Shown piece by piece: positions 52,729 through 61,664 of a stretch of DNA of 61,914 bases (the first letter of the stretch is position 1; every line of letters starts with the position of its first letter). The notes under the pieces were generated by a model that saw nothing but the letters and a program-made list of their open reading frames with translations, was not told the origin of the DNA and made no database searches. Position numbers and translations under genes: made by a program. This DNA is from a bacterium (GTDB lineage: Bacteria; Zixibacteria; MSB-5A5; GN15; FEB-12): the NCBI GenBank assembly GCA_030605565.1, contig JAUWIB010000097.1, positions 1-61,914 on the forward strand, in the 5' to 3' direction.

Positions 52729-55512
52729 ATGGCTCTCAAACACGTGCTCTTAGTTCTGTCCGTCGCCTTGGTGGGACCAATCCGGGCGGCCGAAACTGAT
52801 TCATGGCAGGAACTGCTTCATCAGGCCGACTCGCTTTCTGCGGAATTGCAGCAGGACACGGCCATTGTCCTCGGTACTCTCGCCTTGTCGAAGGCTGAAG
52901 CCGAGTTGGGCACTGAGGATACCGCCGTGGCTCGCGCCCTGCACCGAATTGGCAACTATCACTTCTACAAACAGGAGTATTCAGAGGCCGAGTCGTTTCA
53001 TAAGCGTGCTTTAGCCATTCGTCAAAAGATTCTTGGCTCGAGGCATGAGACGGTGGGATATAGTTTAACGAGTCTCGCCGTGATCTATCGACGGCTGGGC
53101 AAGTACGCTGAAGCTGAGCCGCTTCATGAGCGCGCTTTAGAGATTTGGGAGGACGTCTACGGTCCGAACCACGAGTATGTAGCCTGGGTGCTGAACAATC
53201 TTACTACCCTGTGCGAGTATCAGGGCAAGTTTGCCGAAGCGGAAGCACATTGTCAACGAGCGATGGCCATTTATGAGAATCTCCACGGCAAGGAGCACCA
53301 TTTGGTGACTGGATGTCTAAGTAATCTGGCTACCTTGCATAAGGAGCAGGGCAAATACGCGAAGGCGGAGTCGCTGTTCGTGCAAGCACTGGCCATCCGC
53401 GAGAAAGTCCATGGCCCGGATAGCTCGTGGGTAACGCACACTCTGAACGACCTGGTCAATCTCTATCAACTCCAAGGCAGGATTTCAGAGGCTGAAGCCT
53501 ACGCTCGCCGAGCCCTCGCCTTGGCCGAGAAAAGCCAGGGACCGGATCACCCCCTGGTGGCGGGGTACTTGCATAACCTGGCCGATCTGTATTGTGACCA
53601 GGGCAAGTATGCCGAAGCTGAGCCCTTGCTTGAGCGAGCTCTGACTCTCAAGAGGAGTGTACTGGGAAGCGAAAATTACGATGTGGCGTCAATCGAAGAA
53701 ACCTACTCCAAGCTGTTTCGCTTGCGAGGAGACACTGCAAAGGCGATGGAAACGGCGGCGCGAGCTTGTAAGACAATGCACAAGAGCTTCGTTGACAATG
53801 CGATGGTGCTGTCGGAAAAGGACGCGCTCAGCTTCTCACAACGGCTGTACAATTCAGTTGACAACTTCATAAGTTGCTATATAGAGCTTGGCTCTGGTGA
53901 CCTCTCAGTCATGAAGACAGCCGCGAATCTCATTCTCGCCACCAAAGGACGAGTGTCAGATGGTTTGTTTGATCGTCAAAGGACTCTGGTACAAGAGACG
54001 GATTCAGCTACTTTGGCGGTGGCGGAAGCCTTGAGAGTTGCCAAGCTGCGATTGTCGCGACGATATGTCAAAGGTCCCGGCGAAGATTCGGACCGTTTCC
54101 GCAGCGGCCTGGATTCCCTAACCACTCTGGTAAACGAACTGGAGACCGATCTCTCTCGCCTCAGCGCCAGTTTCAGAAAGAAACGGCAAATAAGAGAATT
54201 AAACGTAGACAGCATACGCGCATCGCTCCCGGAAAACTCATGTCTGATTGAGTACCTGAAGTATGACTACCTTAGCCTCCAACCGAACAGTGCCACACCT
54301 CATTATCTTGCCGTCGTGGTGTCGGAAAGCGCCGAGCCGGTGATTCTGAATATCGGACCGGCAGCACCGATCGATAAGCTGATTAACTCATACCGGCAGC
54401 ACATGCTGCGGGTGCCGTTGGCAGGCCTCCCATCAGATGAGGATGTGGAAGAATACCGAGGCCTTGCCAAAGAATTGTATCGGAGGATCTGGAAACCTGT
54501 GGAAAACCACACCGGTGCTAGGAAGTTGATCTTGATTGCCCCTGACGGTGGATTGAACCTGGTTTCATTTGCGGGCTTGCTGGACGACACAGGAACCTAT
54601 TTGATTGAACGGTACCCGATACACTATCTCTCGGCCGGACGTGATCTGGTTCGGTTGAAAGACATTGCAACACCGGCGGTCGGTCTGTTGGCCCTTGGAG
54701 ACCCTGATTACGATGCCTCCGTCACTGATCGGCTATTGATTAATGCTCCTCTTCGGGACAAGGTCGCCAGCCCTGAATACGATGTATCCCAGAGCACTCG
54801 AATGGGCCGTGGTGAGTTCAGAGGGTTAAAGGTAAGCCCTTTGCCCTGGACGCGTCGAGAAGTGAAGCGAATAGCTCGGGCATGGACGACAACCTGGCAC
54901 GAGCCAGTCGAAGTGTTTTGCGGTTCGGACGCCAGCGAGGAGAGATTGAAAGCCGAAGCTCCGGGCAAGAGAGTGATTCATCTGGCGACTCACGGCTATT
55001 TTCTTCAGGACACTGCTTCTTCGGAAAACACTGGGCGAGGAACCAGGCAGGATCATGGCCCGGCGGTGCGAAATCCGCTGCTCAAGTCGGGGCTGTTTCT
55101 CGCCGGAGCGAATCAACGTGGTCAGATTGCGGATAGCGCTGGGGTGGACGACGGCATCCTTACCGCTTTCGAGGTGTCGGCAATGAATCTCCAGGGTACC
55201 GAGTGGGTGGTGTTGTCGGCTTGCGAGTCGGGTCTTGGCGAAGTAAAAGCCGGCGAGGGCGTCTGGGGACTACGTCGCGCCTTCCAAATGGCCGGGGCGC
55301 GGACCGTGATAAGCTCGTTGTGGTCGATACCCGATAAGCAAACGGTGTCGATTATGGAGCAGCTATACTCCTCCCATGACACAGATCTTGCCAGTGTTAT
55401 GCGGCAGATGGCCAGGAATGAAATCGAGAAGATTCGCAACCGCGGCTTGCCGGATCATCCGTACACATGGGCTGCTTTTATCGCGGTGGGTGATTGGCGA
55501 ATCTACCAGTGA
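52729..55512 (+). CDS. Secreted TPR-CHAT (caspase-like) protease
   Basis: A 927-residue protein with a signal peptide (about residues 1-20, 'VLLVLSVALVGPIRA'). Residues 40-370 are a kinesin-light-chain-like TPR array with about 42-residue spacing ('GKYAEAEPLHERALEIWEDVYGPNHEYVAWVLNNLTTL'). A linker with helical content follows, and a CHAT domain spans about 590-927. The catalytic dyad is visible: H755 in 'VIHLATHGYF' and C832 in 'VVLSACESGLG'. CHAT proteases cleave partner proteins when the TPR part is engaged. It ends 1 base before the convergent anti-sigma gene. The signal peptide makes a periplasmic or cell-surface location likely. Confidence 0.9.
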   Translation: MALKHVLLVLSVALVGPIRAAETDSWQELLHQADSLSAELQQDTAIVLGTLALSKAEAELGTEDTAVARALHRIGNYHFYKQEYSEAESFHKRALAIRQKILGSRHETVGYSLTSLAVIYRRLGKYAEAEPLHERALEIWEDVYGPNHEYVAWVLNNLTTLCEYQGKFAEAEAHCQRAMAIYENLHGKEHHLVTGCLSNLATLHKEQGKYAKAESLFVQALAIREKVHGPDSSWVTHTLNDLVNLYQLQGRISEAEAYARRALALAEKSQGPDHPLVAGYLHNLADLYCDQGKYAEAEPLLERALTLKRSVLGSENYDVASIEETYSKLFRLRGDTAKAMETAARACKTMHKSFVDNAMVLSEKDALSFSQRLYNSVDNFISCYIELGSGDLSVMKTAANLILATKGRVSDGLFDRQRTLVQETDSATLAVAEALRVAKLRLSRRYVKGPGEDSDRFRSGLDSLTTLVNELETDLSRLSASFRKKRQIRELNVDSIRASLPENSCLIEYLKYDYLSLQPNSATPHYLAVVVSESAEPVILNIGPAAPIDKLINSYRQHMLRVPLAGLPSDEDVEEYRGLAKELYRRIWKPVENHTGARKLILIAPDGGLNLVSFAGLLDDTGTYLIERYPIHYLSAGRDLVRLKDIATPAVGLLALGDPDYDASVTDRLLINAPLRDKVASPEYDVSQSTRMGRGEFRGLKVSPLPWTRREVKRIARAWTTTWHEPVEVFCGSDASEERLKAEAPGKRVIHLATHGYFLQDTASSENTGRGTRQDHGPAVRNPLLKSGLFLAGANQRGQIADSAGVDDGILTAFEVSAMNLQGTEWVVLSACESGLGEVKAGEGVWGLRRAFQMAGARTVISSLWSIPDKQTVSIMEQLYSSHDTDLASVMRQMARNEIEKIRNRGLPDHPYTWAAFIAVGDWRIYQ

Positions 55513-55513
55513 G

Positions 55514-56374
55514 CTACCGTTTGAGCTGGATATCAAACGGTTGAACGATCTGCAGACTGTCTGCTTCAATGATGTCATACAGAATGAGCTTATACTGTCC
55601 CGGTCTCAATGCAAGTTCAAACCGGGCGAATCCGAGATTATCGAAATCCGTAACCTGATCCACGCCAAAAATGAGGGAGTCTGCAGCTCTGTCCACGACA
55701 TGGATACTATAGGTGTGGGATTCTTCCGGGTCGACATAAACCCGCCCCTTGAACGTGAACTCCTCCGTCTCGGCCTCGAAAACAGTTCGCTCGCCGAGGC
55801 TACGGGTCATTGCGGGGAATAGTCCCTCCACCTCCGCGGTTGGTGCGGGAGGTTCATGCCTTACCAGGGTCACAGCGACAAACACGACTATAGCGGCGGC
55901 CGCAAAGGCAGTCAGTGGCCGCCAGACCCGGCGGGTCAGATCGGTTAGTTTGGTGGTAGTTGCAGTTTGATCGCTGACTTGCCGGTCCAGGGCAGCGATG
56001 GTCGGAACTTCCTCATCGGTCGCGAGTGCTTCCAACTGGTCCGGCAGGGCGGCCAGTTTCTCGACAGCCTCGCGGCAAAGCCGACACTCGGAGATATGAG
56101 ATTCCAGTTCGCGACGTTGAGTTGGTTCAAGCGAGCCGGGGTCGCGGGCCAACCGGTCCAGCATGTTGCTTTCGATGTGGGAATCGAGTGCGCCTGACTG
56201 TGAATCGCCTCCGGCTATTGCAAAAAGCATCTGCTCTCGGGCGAAAACCGACCGGCAGGCCGGGCACTCATCCAGGTGTGCTTTCACTTTTTCGGCCTCG
56301 TGCGATTCCAATCTGTCGTTGAAGTACATTGGAAACTGCTCCTGATATTCTCTACATCTATCACGCTGCCTCAT
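55514..56374 (-). CDS. Anti-sigma factor with two zinc-binding motifs and one membrane helix
   Basis: A 286-residue protein. It has two zinc-binding anti-sigma motifs, H33-x3-C37-x2-C40 and H93-x3-C97-x2-C100, where one is usual. A membrane helix (about 153-171, 'PLTAFAAAAIVVFVAVTLV') separates this cytoplasmic part from a periplasmic beta-rich domain of about 110 residues ('FKGRVYVDPEESHTYSIHVVD', 'FELALRPGQYKLILYDII'). It lies 80 bases downstream of the ECF sigma gene on the same strand, so it should hold that sigma factor. The periplasmic domain would be the sensor or the cleavage target. Confidence 0.85.
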   Translation of the reverse strand: MRQRDRCREYQEQFPMYFNDRLESHEAEKVKAHLDECPACRSVFAREQMLFAIAGGDSQSGALDSHIESNMLDRLARDPGSLEPTQRRELESHISECRLCREAVEKLAALPDQLEALATDEEVPTIAALDRQVSDQTATTTKLTDLTRRVWRPLTAFAAAAIVVFVAVTLVRHEPPAPTAEVEGLFPAMTRSLGERTVFEAETEEFTFKGRVYVDPEESHTYSIHVVDRAADSLIFGVDQVTDFDNLGFARFELALRPGQYKLILYDIIEADSLQIVQPFDIQLKR

Positions 56375-56454
56375 CTTGCTTGCCTCATTTATCCACTTCC
56401 ATACCGGATCATGTCATCTACACATGATTAGTCTGCGATTCATCAAAAAGGTTC

Positions 56455-57012
56455 TCACTTTTCGTAGAATTCCACTTTCTCTCTGGCCAACTGGCGGCAT
56501 TCCCACATTTTGCGCTTCACGCTCCCCTCGCTAAGTCCAAGTTTCTCAGCCGCTTGTCTATAGTTCCGCTTTCCGAAGAAAACTGCCCGCCAGAGTCGCC
56601 GGCAGTCTTTGGGCAATGACATAAGCACCCGATATGCCGTCTTTCGCCGCTCGGTGGCGATCACCTGCTCCTCCTGAGAATAGGCTGGATCGGCCAGCCC
56701 AACATCCTCAATGGCAGTAGTCTCCACTGCCCGCGCAGCCTTATAGTAGTCGATGCAAGTCCGGCGCGTTATGGTATAGACATATGTCTTGAATGATGAC
56801 CGCCCCTCGAATCGGCCGCTTGACAAGCTCTCCAGCAACTTGATAAAACAGTCCTGGGCGATATCATTCACCGAATCCGCATCCGTCCAATTCCATTTGC
56901 GGGCAATACGTTCGATGATCTGCCTCAGATCCGCGATGAACTCACGGTCATGCTCGCGGATACGGTGCAGCAGCAGTTCTGCAACAGCTTGTCCCACAGT
57001 ATCAATATACAC
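56455..57012 (-). CDS. ECF-type sigma factor
   Basis: A 185-residue sigma factor. Region 2 is 'ADSVNDIAQDCFIKLLESL...SFKTYVYTITRRTCIDYYKA', and region 4 is 'LPKDCRRLWRAVFFGKRNYRQAAEKLGLSEGSVKRKMWECRQLA'. The only usual start is GTG 57010-57012; an in-frame stop lies just upstream. It is followed by its anti-sigma factor. The divergently transcribed large surface-protein gene at 57371 is a natural candidate target. Confidence 0.88.
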   Translation of the reverse strand: MYIDTVGQAVAELLLHRIREHDREFIADLRQIIERIARKWNWTDADSVNDIAQDCFIKLLESLSSGRFEGRSSFKTYVYTITRRTCIDYYKAARAVETTAIEDVGLADPAYSQEEQVIATERRKTAYRVLMSLPKDCRRLWRAVFFGKRNYRQAAEKLGLSEGSVKRKMWECRQLAREKVEFYEK

Positions 57013-57370
57013 GGCCAGTCAGGCGTAGCAACCAATTTGGCGGTGGATGTCATTGAACAAAAAAGCATGAAATAACCCGGTTTTATTCCGAACCATCCAC
57101 CGCTGGGCAGGACTAACCGGGTGAAATGACCAGAAAAGGCAACAAAGGAACAAGGATACACAGGATGAAACAGCAAAACATAAGGAAAGGAAGGATATGG
57201 CTAAACAGGTTTCCCGCAATCAATGACACGCCACAGGGGAATCACACCCCAAGCCTGAGTGACGGGCAATCTAAGAACGAAAATGAAGAAAGCAGAGGGA
57301 ACAAGTCATGTTAGGAAAGACATTTCACGAGTCAGATCGGGGGCAAACAAACCAAGAATGGAGTTATGTA
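57013..57370. promoter_or_regulatory. Divergent intergenic region with interleaved inverted repeats
   Basis: A 358-base region between the sigma factor gene (minus) and the surface protein gene (plus). GCGGTGGATG (57040-57049) pairs with CATCCACCGC (57094-57103), and ACCCGGTT (57075-57082) pairs with AACCGGGT (57115-57122). The two pairs interleave as in an H-type pseudoknot or two overlapping operators. The remainder is A-rich. A reading frame at 57126-57314 looks spurious. Confidence 0.45.
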
Positions 57371-60300
57371 ATGTGTAAGTACGTTATCAGTTTACTGCTC
57401 GTCGCCGCAGTTCTGCTGCCGGCGACTTCCGGCGTCCAGGCCGGGGTTTATGTAACGCTGACCGACCCGGACTATCAGCGTTTTTACATCGACATTCCGG
57501 ACAACACGCCAGTGGTCATCAATGTCAGGATGGACAACGATGCGGGCGAAGATGTTACCGCGATTTCAAACGGTATCCGCATTTACTCACCCACCGGCGC
57601 AACCTGGCAGACGCCTACGTACGATGCAGGTCCGAACCTGGCCACCTATTTCGATGGCGGTATTGCTGTTTATGGTGGGAGCGTGGACGGCACCAACGAT
57701 GATACTATCGGCGTTAGTGCCTATGCGATGATGGAGCCGGGCGTGCCGAACGGCTACGACGACGTCATCCTTACGGTTCAAACCATGGGTTACTCAGACG
57801 GCGATACGCTTTGTATCGACTCGGCCTGGTTCCCGCCTGCAGGCGTCTGGGGATGGTCCACGCTGAGCGGTACCGTTACGCCAAGCTGGGGTGGACCGTA
57901 CTGCTTCGCAGTTGTACCCTCCGCCAGCATCTCAGGCACCAAGTTCCACGACGAGAACGGTAACTCAGTCTGGGATGGGGGCGAAGGGGTTCTGGACAAC
58001 GTAACCATAAAACTCCACGGCTGGTTAGACGCGGGAGGCACAATAGACTTGTCGACGGTAACCGATTTCCAGGGCGATTACTTGTTCTCCGGCTTAGCGC
58101 CGGGAGATTACCGGGTGTTGGAGGACCTTGATCCTGCGCGGGGTTGGCAGACATATCCGCTGACCGTGTTTCACACTGTCGAAGACGTACAGTGGGGAGA
58201 ACATCGAACTGATCTTGACTTCGGAAACGACACCTTGTGCGATGATGACTCCTTCGAAACTACCGAAACCTGTCTCCACGGTACCGATGACGACTTCGAC
58301 GGACCCGAGCCATCGAACATGAGTCAGGGGCTCTACGACTGGATAGTTGCCAATGTAGTCCCAGCCACCGTACTCACTGAGTTCGACCAACCGGCTAATA
58401 ATCAGTGGTTTGGCCACACTTTTGAGGGATGCTGGGACGACGATTGTGAGGTGATGGCCGCCACCTTGCGCATCAAACTCCGTGCTTGCAGCGGACAGAC
58501 CTCGACCGATGTTCTCTATCTGGGTGATTACAGCCAGGGACCACTGGTAAACGGCCGAATCTGGGGTATGAGTATGAACGAATTGGATGGATTAATGGGC
58601 GGCGACGGGGTTTGGAGCCCCGGTGAAACAATGACCGTTGTACTCGACCTCGCGAATCTTCCTCCGCACGGTTGGGAGCCGACCAATATCCTGGGAGCGC
58701 TTCAGGACAGCAACCTCGATTGCATTGTCGCGGACGAGACCGAGGTTGATTTCATCGAGTTATATGTCGAGTTGTGCTGCCCTCTCGCCAGCATCGCCGG
58801 CACCAAGTTCCACGACGAGGACGGTAACTCTGTCTGGGATGGGGGCGAAGGCGTTCTGGACAACGTAACCATAAAGCTGCACGGCTCGTTAGACGCGGGA
58901 GGCACGGTTGACCTGTCGACGGTAACCGACGCCCAGGGCGATTACTTGTTCTCCGGCTTAACACCGGGAGATTACAACGTGGTTGAGGAAGTCAAATCCT
59001 GGTGGGCGGCGCAGACCTACCCTCTTAATGTTTTTCACACTGTCACAGATGTGCAGTGGGGAGACAATATAACAGACTTAGACTTCGGTAACGACACTAT
59101 GTGCGTGAACTCGGAGTTTGTCACTTGCCTTCACGGCACGGATGATGACTTCGTCGGCCCTGAGCCGTCCTACGTAAGTCCCAGTCTGCTGGCCTACCTG
59201 CAGCAGCAATACGACTATATTACAGATTTCGACCAGCCAGCCAACAACCAGTGCTTCGGCCACACCTTTGAAGGCTGCTGGGACGATGAATGTCTCGTTG
59301 TCGCCGCCACTCTTCGCATGAAGCTGCGGGCTTCAGGAGGAGGGGCACCCTCTGATTGGTTGTATTTTGGCGACTTCACCTACCCCGAGCCCGACTGGAG
59401 AGTCTATTCAATATCACTGAACGCCCTGGAGACATTAGCCGGTGGTGATGGATCCTGGAACAACGGCGATGAGATGATAGTAACGCTCGATCTGAAGAAC
59501 CTGCCACCGCGGGCCTGGCTGCCGACCAACATACTCAGCGCCCTTCAGGACGGCAACCTCGACTTTTTCTTGGAGGATGACACCGAAGTTGACTGGATTG
59601 AGTTATCCGTCGAACTCTGCTGCCCCGACGGGACCATCTGCGGGTACAAGTTCAACGATCTCAATGGCGATGGGATACAGGATGCCAATGAGCCGGGATT
59701 GCCGAACTGGACGATAACACTCGATGATGGGTACATGTTATACCCTCAAGTGACCGGACCAAACGGCGAATACTGCTTCACCGGACTGGCGGCGGGTCAC
59801 TATTCAATCTACGAGATGGGTCAAGCTGGCTGGACGCAGACGTACCCACAGTTTGTGGCCTATGAGATCGATCTGCCGACCAGTGGAACCGGTGATTGGA
59901 ACTTGCAGAATATTGATTTCGGCAACTACTTCTGTGACACTTCAGAGTATGAGATTATCCTCGATTCCTGTCTTGCCGGTATAAAAGACAACTTTGCGCT
60001 ACCTACAGAACCGGCGTCACCCAGCCCGGGACTTTTGGCCAATCTGCAGAACTGCAGCGGCGGAGCTGACCCGAACTTTGATTCGGACATCATCGATCGT
60101 TGCTTTGGCCACAGTTTCGATGAGTGTTGGACTCAGGATTGTCCGGTTATCTCTGCTCAACTTCACTTCAAGGTGCAGGCGCTCAGCTACGGATCGTCCA
60201 ACGATGCCATCTACTTAGGCGATTGGAGTGCGGGACCGGGACCGTCAACCTGGTGGATTCACTTAAACGACCTTGCCCCATACTCGTCCGGAACAGTTTT

Positions 60301-61318
60301 GGATTACACGTTTGACCTAGGCAATATGCCGGTGGCCGGACACGGTCCGAGAAACCTCCTGCCATACCTGCAGGACAAGAAGCTCGACGTGCTGATTGAA
60401 GACGACACCAAAGTTGACTTTCTGGAACTGATTTTCGAACTGTGCTGCCCTGATTGCTGTGAACTCCGTGGCGACTTCAACCACGACGGTGTCATCGACA
60501 TTGCCGATCTGGTGGCCCTTGTCGATTACATGTTCGCCAGCGGTCCGCCTCCGCAGTGTCCCGAGGAAGCCGACCTCAACGGCGACGGTCAGATCGATAT
60601 CGCCGACCTCGTCTACCTGGTCGACTACATGTTCAACGGCGGCCCGGCTCCGGTGCCCTGCGATCAGAAGGCTCCTGCGGCCAAGCCGATCTCTCTGCAA
60701 TCCGACATTTCCTTCGACGTTGAGTATGCCAATGGCATTTCGACCGTTGTCATGAACTCGCCGATCGACCTGCGCGGTATCCAGCTTGAACTCAAGGGTA
60801 CTGGTTTGGCCCCGGCGAATCTGGTCGGCGAACATGTCGACATGATTCACGGCCGCGACGGCTGGGCGGTTAGAGTTGGTCTGCTCGATCTGAACGGTGG
60901 TGAGATTATCAGCGCCGACACTCGTGAGGTCGTACGTTTCGAGGGCAAGTACACGCTCGAAGCAGTTATTGTTGCCGATGTGAACGCGCGCTCGATCACG
61001 CCGACCATTGGTACTGCTCTCAAGCAGAACGAACTGCCGACGGTGTATACGTTGAGCCAGAACTACCCGAATCCGTTCAACCCGTCGACCTCGATCAGTT
61101 TCGCGCTGCCGGAAGCGGCCGAGGTCAGGTTAGAGGTGTTCAATCTCCTGGGTCAACGGGTGACGACATTGTTGAATCAGCGGCTGGACGCCGGTAACCA
61201 TACGGCCGAATGGAATAGCCAAAACGAACTTGGCCAAACGGTAGCCAGCGGTGTTTACTTCTACCGCCTGGAGACGCCACGTTTTACCGAGAGCAAGAAG
61301 ATGGTACTGCTCAAGTAG
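57371..61318 (+). CDS. Large modular surface protein with SdrD-B-like modules, dockerin pair and sorting domain
   Basis: A 1315-residue protein from ATG 57371, chosen for GGAG 8 bases upstream and a clean signal peptide ('ISLLLVAAVLLPATSGVQA'). After an N-terminal domain of about 180 residues come three modules. Each has an SdrD-B-like part ('SGTKFHDENGNSVWDGGEGVLDNVTI', 'GTICGYKFNDLNGDGIQDANEPG') and a second part with paired Cys ('CLHGTDDDF', 'CFGHTFEGCWDDEC', 'ELCCP'). A dockerin-like pair follows ('DFNHDGVIDIADLVALVDYMF'), then a cohesin-like strand region. The last ~90 residues are a Por/T9SS-type sorting or FlgD-like domain ('LSQNYPNPFNPSTSISFALP', '...VASGVYFYRLET'). It is probably displayed on or secreted from the cell surface. 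Adhesion is a guess. Confidence 0.85.
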   Translation: MCKYVISLLLVAAVLLPATSGVQAGVYVTLTDPDYQRFYIDIPDNTPVVINVRMDNDAGEDVTAISNGIRIYSPTGATWQTPTYDAGPNLATYFDGGIAVYGGSVDGTNDDTIGVSAYAMMEPGVPNGYDDVILTVQTMGYSDGDTLCIDSAWFPPAGVWGWSTLSGTVTPSWGGPYCFAVVPSASISGTKFHDENGNSVWDGGEGVLDNVTIKLHGWLDAGGTIDLSTVTDFQGDYLFSGLAPGDYRVLEDLDPARGWQTYPLTVFHTVEDVQWGEHRTDLDFGNDTLCDDDSFETTETCLHGTDDDFDGPEPSNMSQGLYDWIVANVVPATVLTEFDQPANNQWFGHTFEGCWDDDCEVMAATLRIKLRACSGQTSTDVLYLGDYSQGPLVNGRIWGMSMNELDGLMGGDGVWSPGETMTVVLDLANLPPHGWEPTNILGALQDSNLDCIVADETEVDFIELYVELCCPLASIAGTKFHDEDGNSVWDGGEGVLDNVTIKLHGSLDAGGTVDLSTVTDAQGDYLFSGLTPGDYNVVEEVKSWWAAQTYPLNVFHTVTDVQWGDNITDLDFGNDTMCVNSEFVTCLHGTDDDFVGPEPSYVSPSLLAYLQQQYDYITDFDQPANNQCFGHTFEGCWDDECLVVAATLRMKLRASGGGAPSDWLYFGDFTYPEPDWRVYSISLNALETLAGGDGSWNNGDEMIVTLDLKNLPPRAWLPTNILSALQDGNLDFFLEDDTEVDWIELSVELCCPDGTICGYKFNDLNGDGIQDANEPGLPNWTITLDDGYMLYPQVTGPNGEYCFTGLAAGHYSIYEMGQAGWTQTYPQFVAYEIDLPTSGTGDWNLQNIDFGNYFCDTSEYEIILDSCLAGIKDNFALPTEPASPSPGLLANLQNCSGGADPNFDSDIIDRCFGHSFDECWTQDCPVISAQLHFKVQALSYGSSNDAIYLGDWSAGPGPSTWWIHLNDLAPYSSGTVLDYTFDLGNMPVAGHGPRNLLPYLQDKKLDVLIEDDTKVDFLELIFELCCPDCCELRGDFNHDGVIDIADLVALVDYMFASGPPPQCPEEADLNGDGQIDIADLVYLVDYMFNGGPAPVPCDQKAPAAKPISLQSDISFDVEYANGISTVVMNSPIDLRGIQLELKGTGLAPANLVGEHVDMIHGRDGWAVRVGLLDLNGGEIISADTREVVRFEGKYTLEAVIVADVNARSITPTIGTALKQNELPTVYTLSQNYPNPFNPSTSISFALPEAAEVRLEVFNLLGQRVTTLLNQRLDAGNHTAEWNSQNELGQTVASGVYFYRLETPRFTESKKMVLLK
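57937..58975 (+). repeat. Near-identical internal DNA repeat in the surface protein gene
   Basis: About 176 bases at 57937-58112 recur at 58800-58975 with few differences, including many silent positions left unchanged (for example 'GATGGGGGCGAAGG' and 'GATTACTTGTTCTCCGG' in both). The third module, near 59640, is much more diverged. Confidence 0.8.
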
Positions 61319-61369
61319 ATCAAAGGCGGTTGAAGTAGCTCCCGCTTCCCCCTCAGCGGGAGAGTCAAA

Positions 61370-61403
61370 AGCCCGGTGGCGCCAGTGCTCGCGCCGCCGG
61401 GCT
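61370..61403 (+). terminator. Long hairpin after the surface protein gene
   Basis: AGCCCGGTGGCGC (61370-61382) pairs with GCGCCGCCGGGCT (61391-61403), 13 pairs including one G-T. A smaller stem, CTCCCGC/GCGGGAG (near 61339-61362), precedes it. No strong T-run follows. Confidence 0.6.
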
Positions 61404-61567
61404 CCTTGTATTGGTCGGCTTGTCGGTGCACGTTGCTGCAGGCGCCTGGCCAGTTCTTCCAGTTTGGCTGCGACAGTCTTTGATGCTTCGCGGATCTGAC
61501 TGCAAAGTTACGTTGCCTGCTCCATTTTACCCGATGTCATAGCCGCCCCTGCCTCGTTGGACACAGA

Positions 61568-61603
61568 AAAGAGGCGGGTCGCCAGATACCGACCCGCCTC
61601 TTT
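61568..61603. terminator. Bidirectional terminator between convergent genes
   Basis: AAAGAGGCGGGTCG (61568-61581) pairs with CGACCCGCCTCTTT (61590-61603), 14 perfect pairs, with an A-tract on the left and T on the right. It lies between the plus-strand surface protein and the minus-strand cheW-like gene. Confidence 0.75.
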
Positions 61604-61664
61604 ATGCGGCTTGTGTCAGGACAAGTTGCTAACGGACACTACCACTCGTACTGAGTGAAATTAT

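Noticed and set aside
52729-55512. A type III-E CRISPR (Craspase) locus around the TPR-CHAT gene
   Set aside because: No repeat-spacer array, gRAMP/Cas7-11 or Csx30/31 gene is present, and the CHAT protein has a signal peptide.
57126-57314. A 62-aa reading frame in the divergent region before the surface protein
   Set aside because: Lys/Asn/Arg-rich composition without a fold; it fits an A-rich leader rather than a gene.
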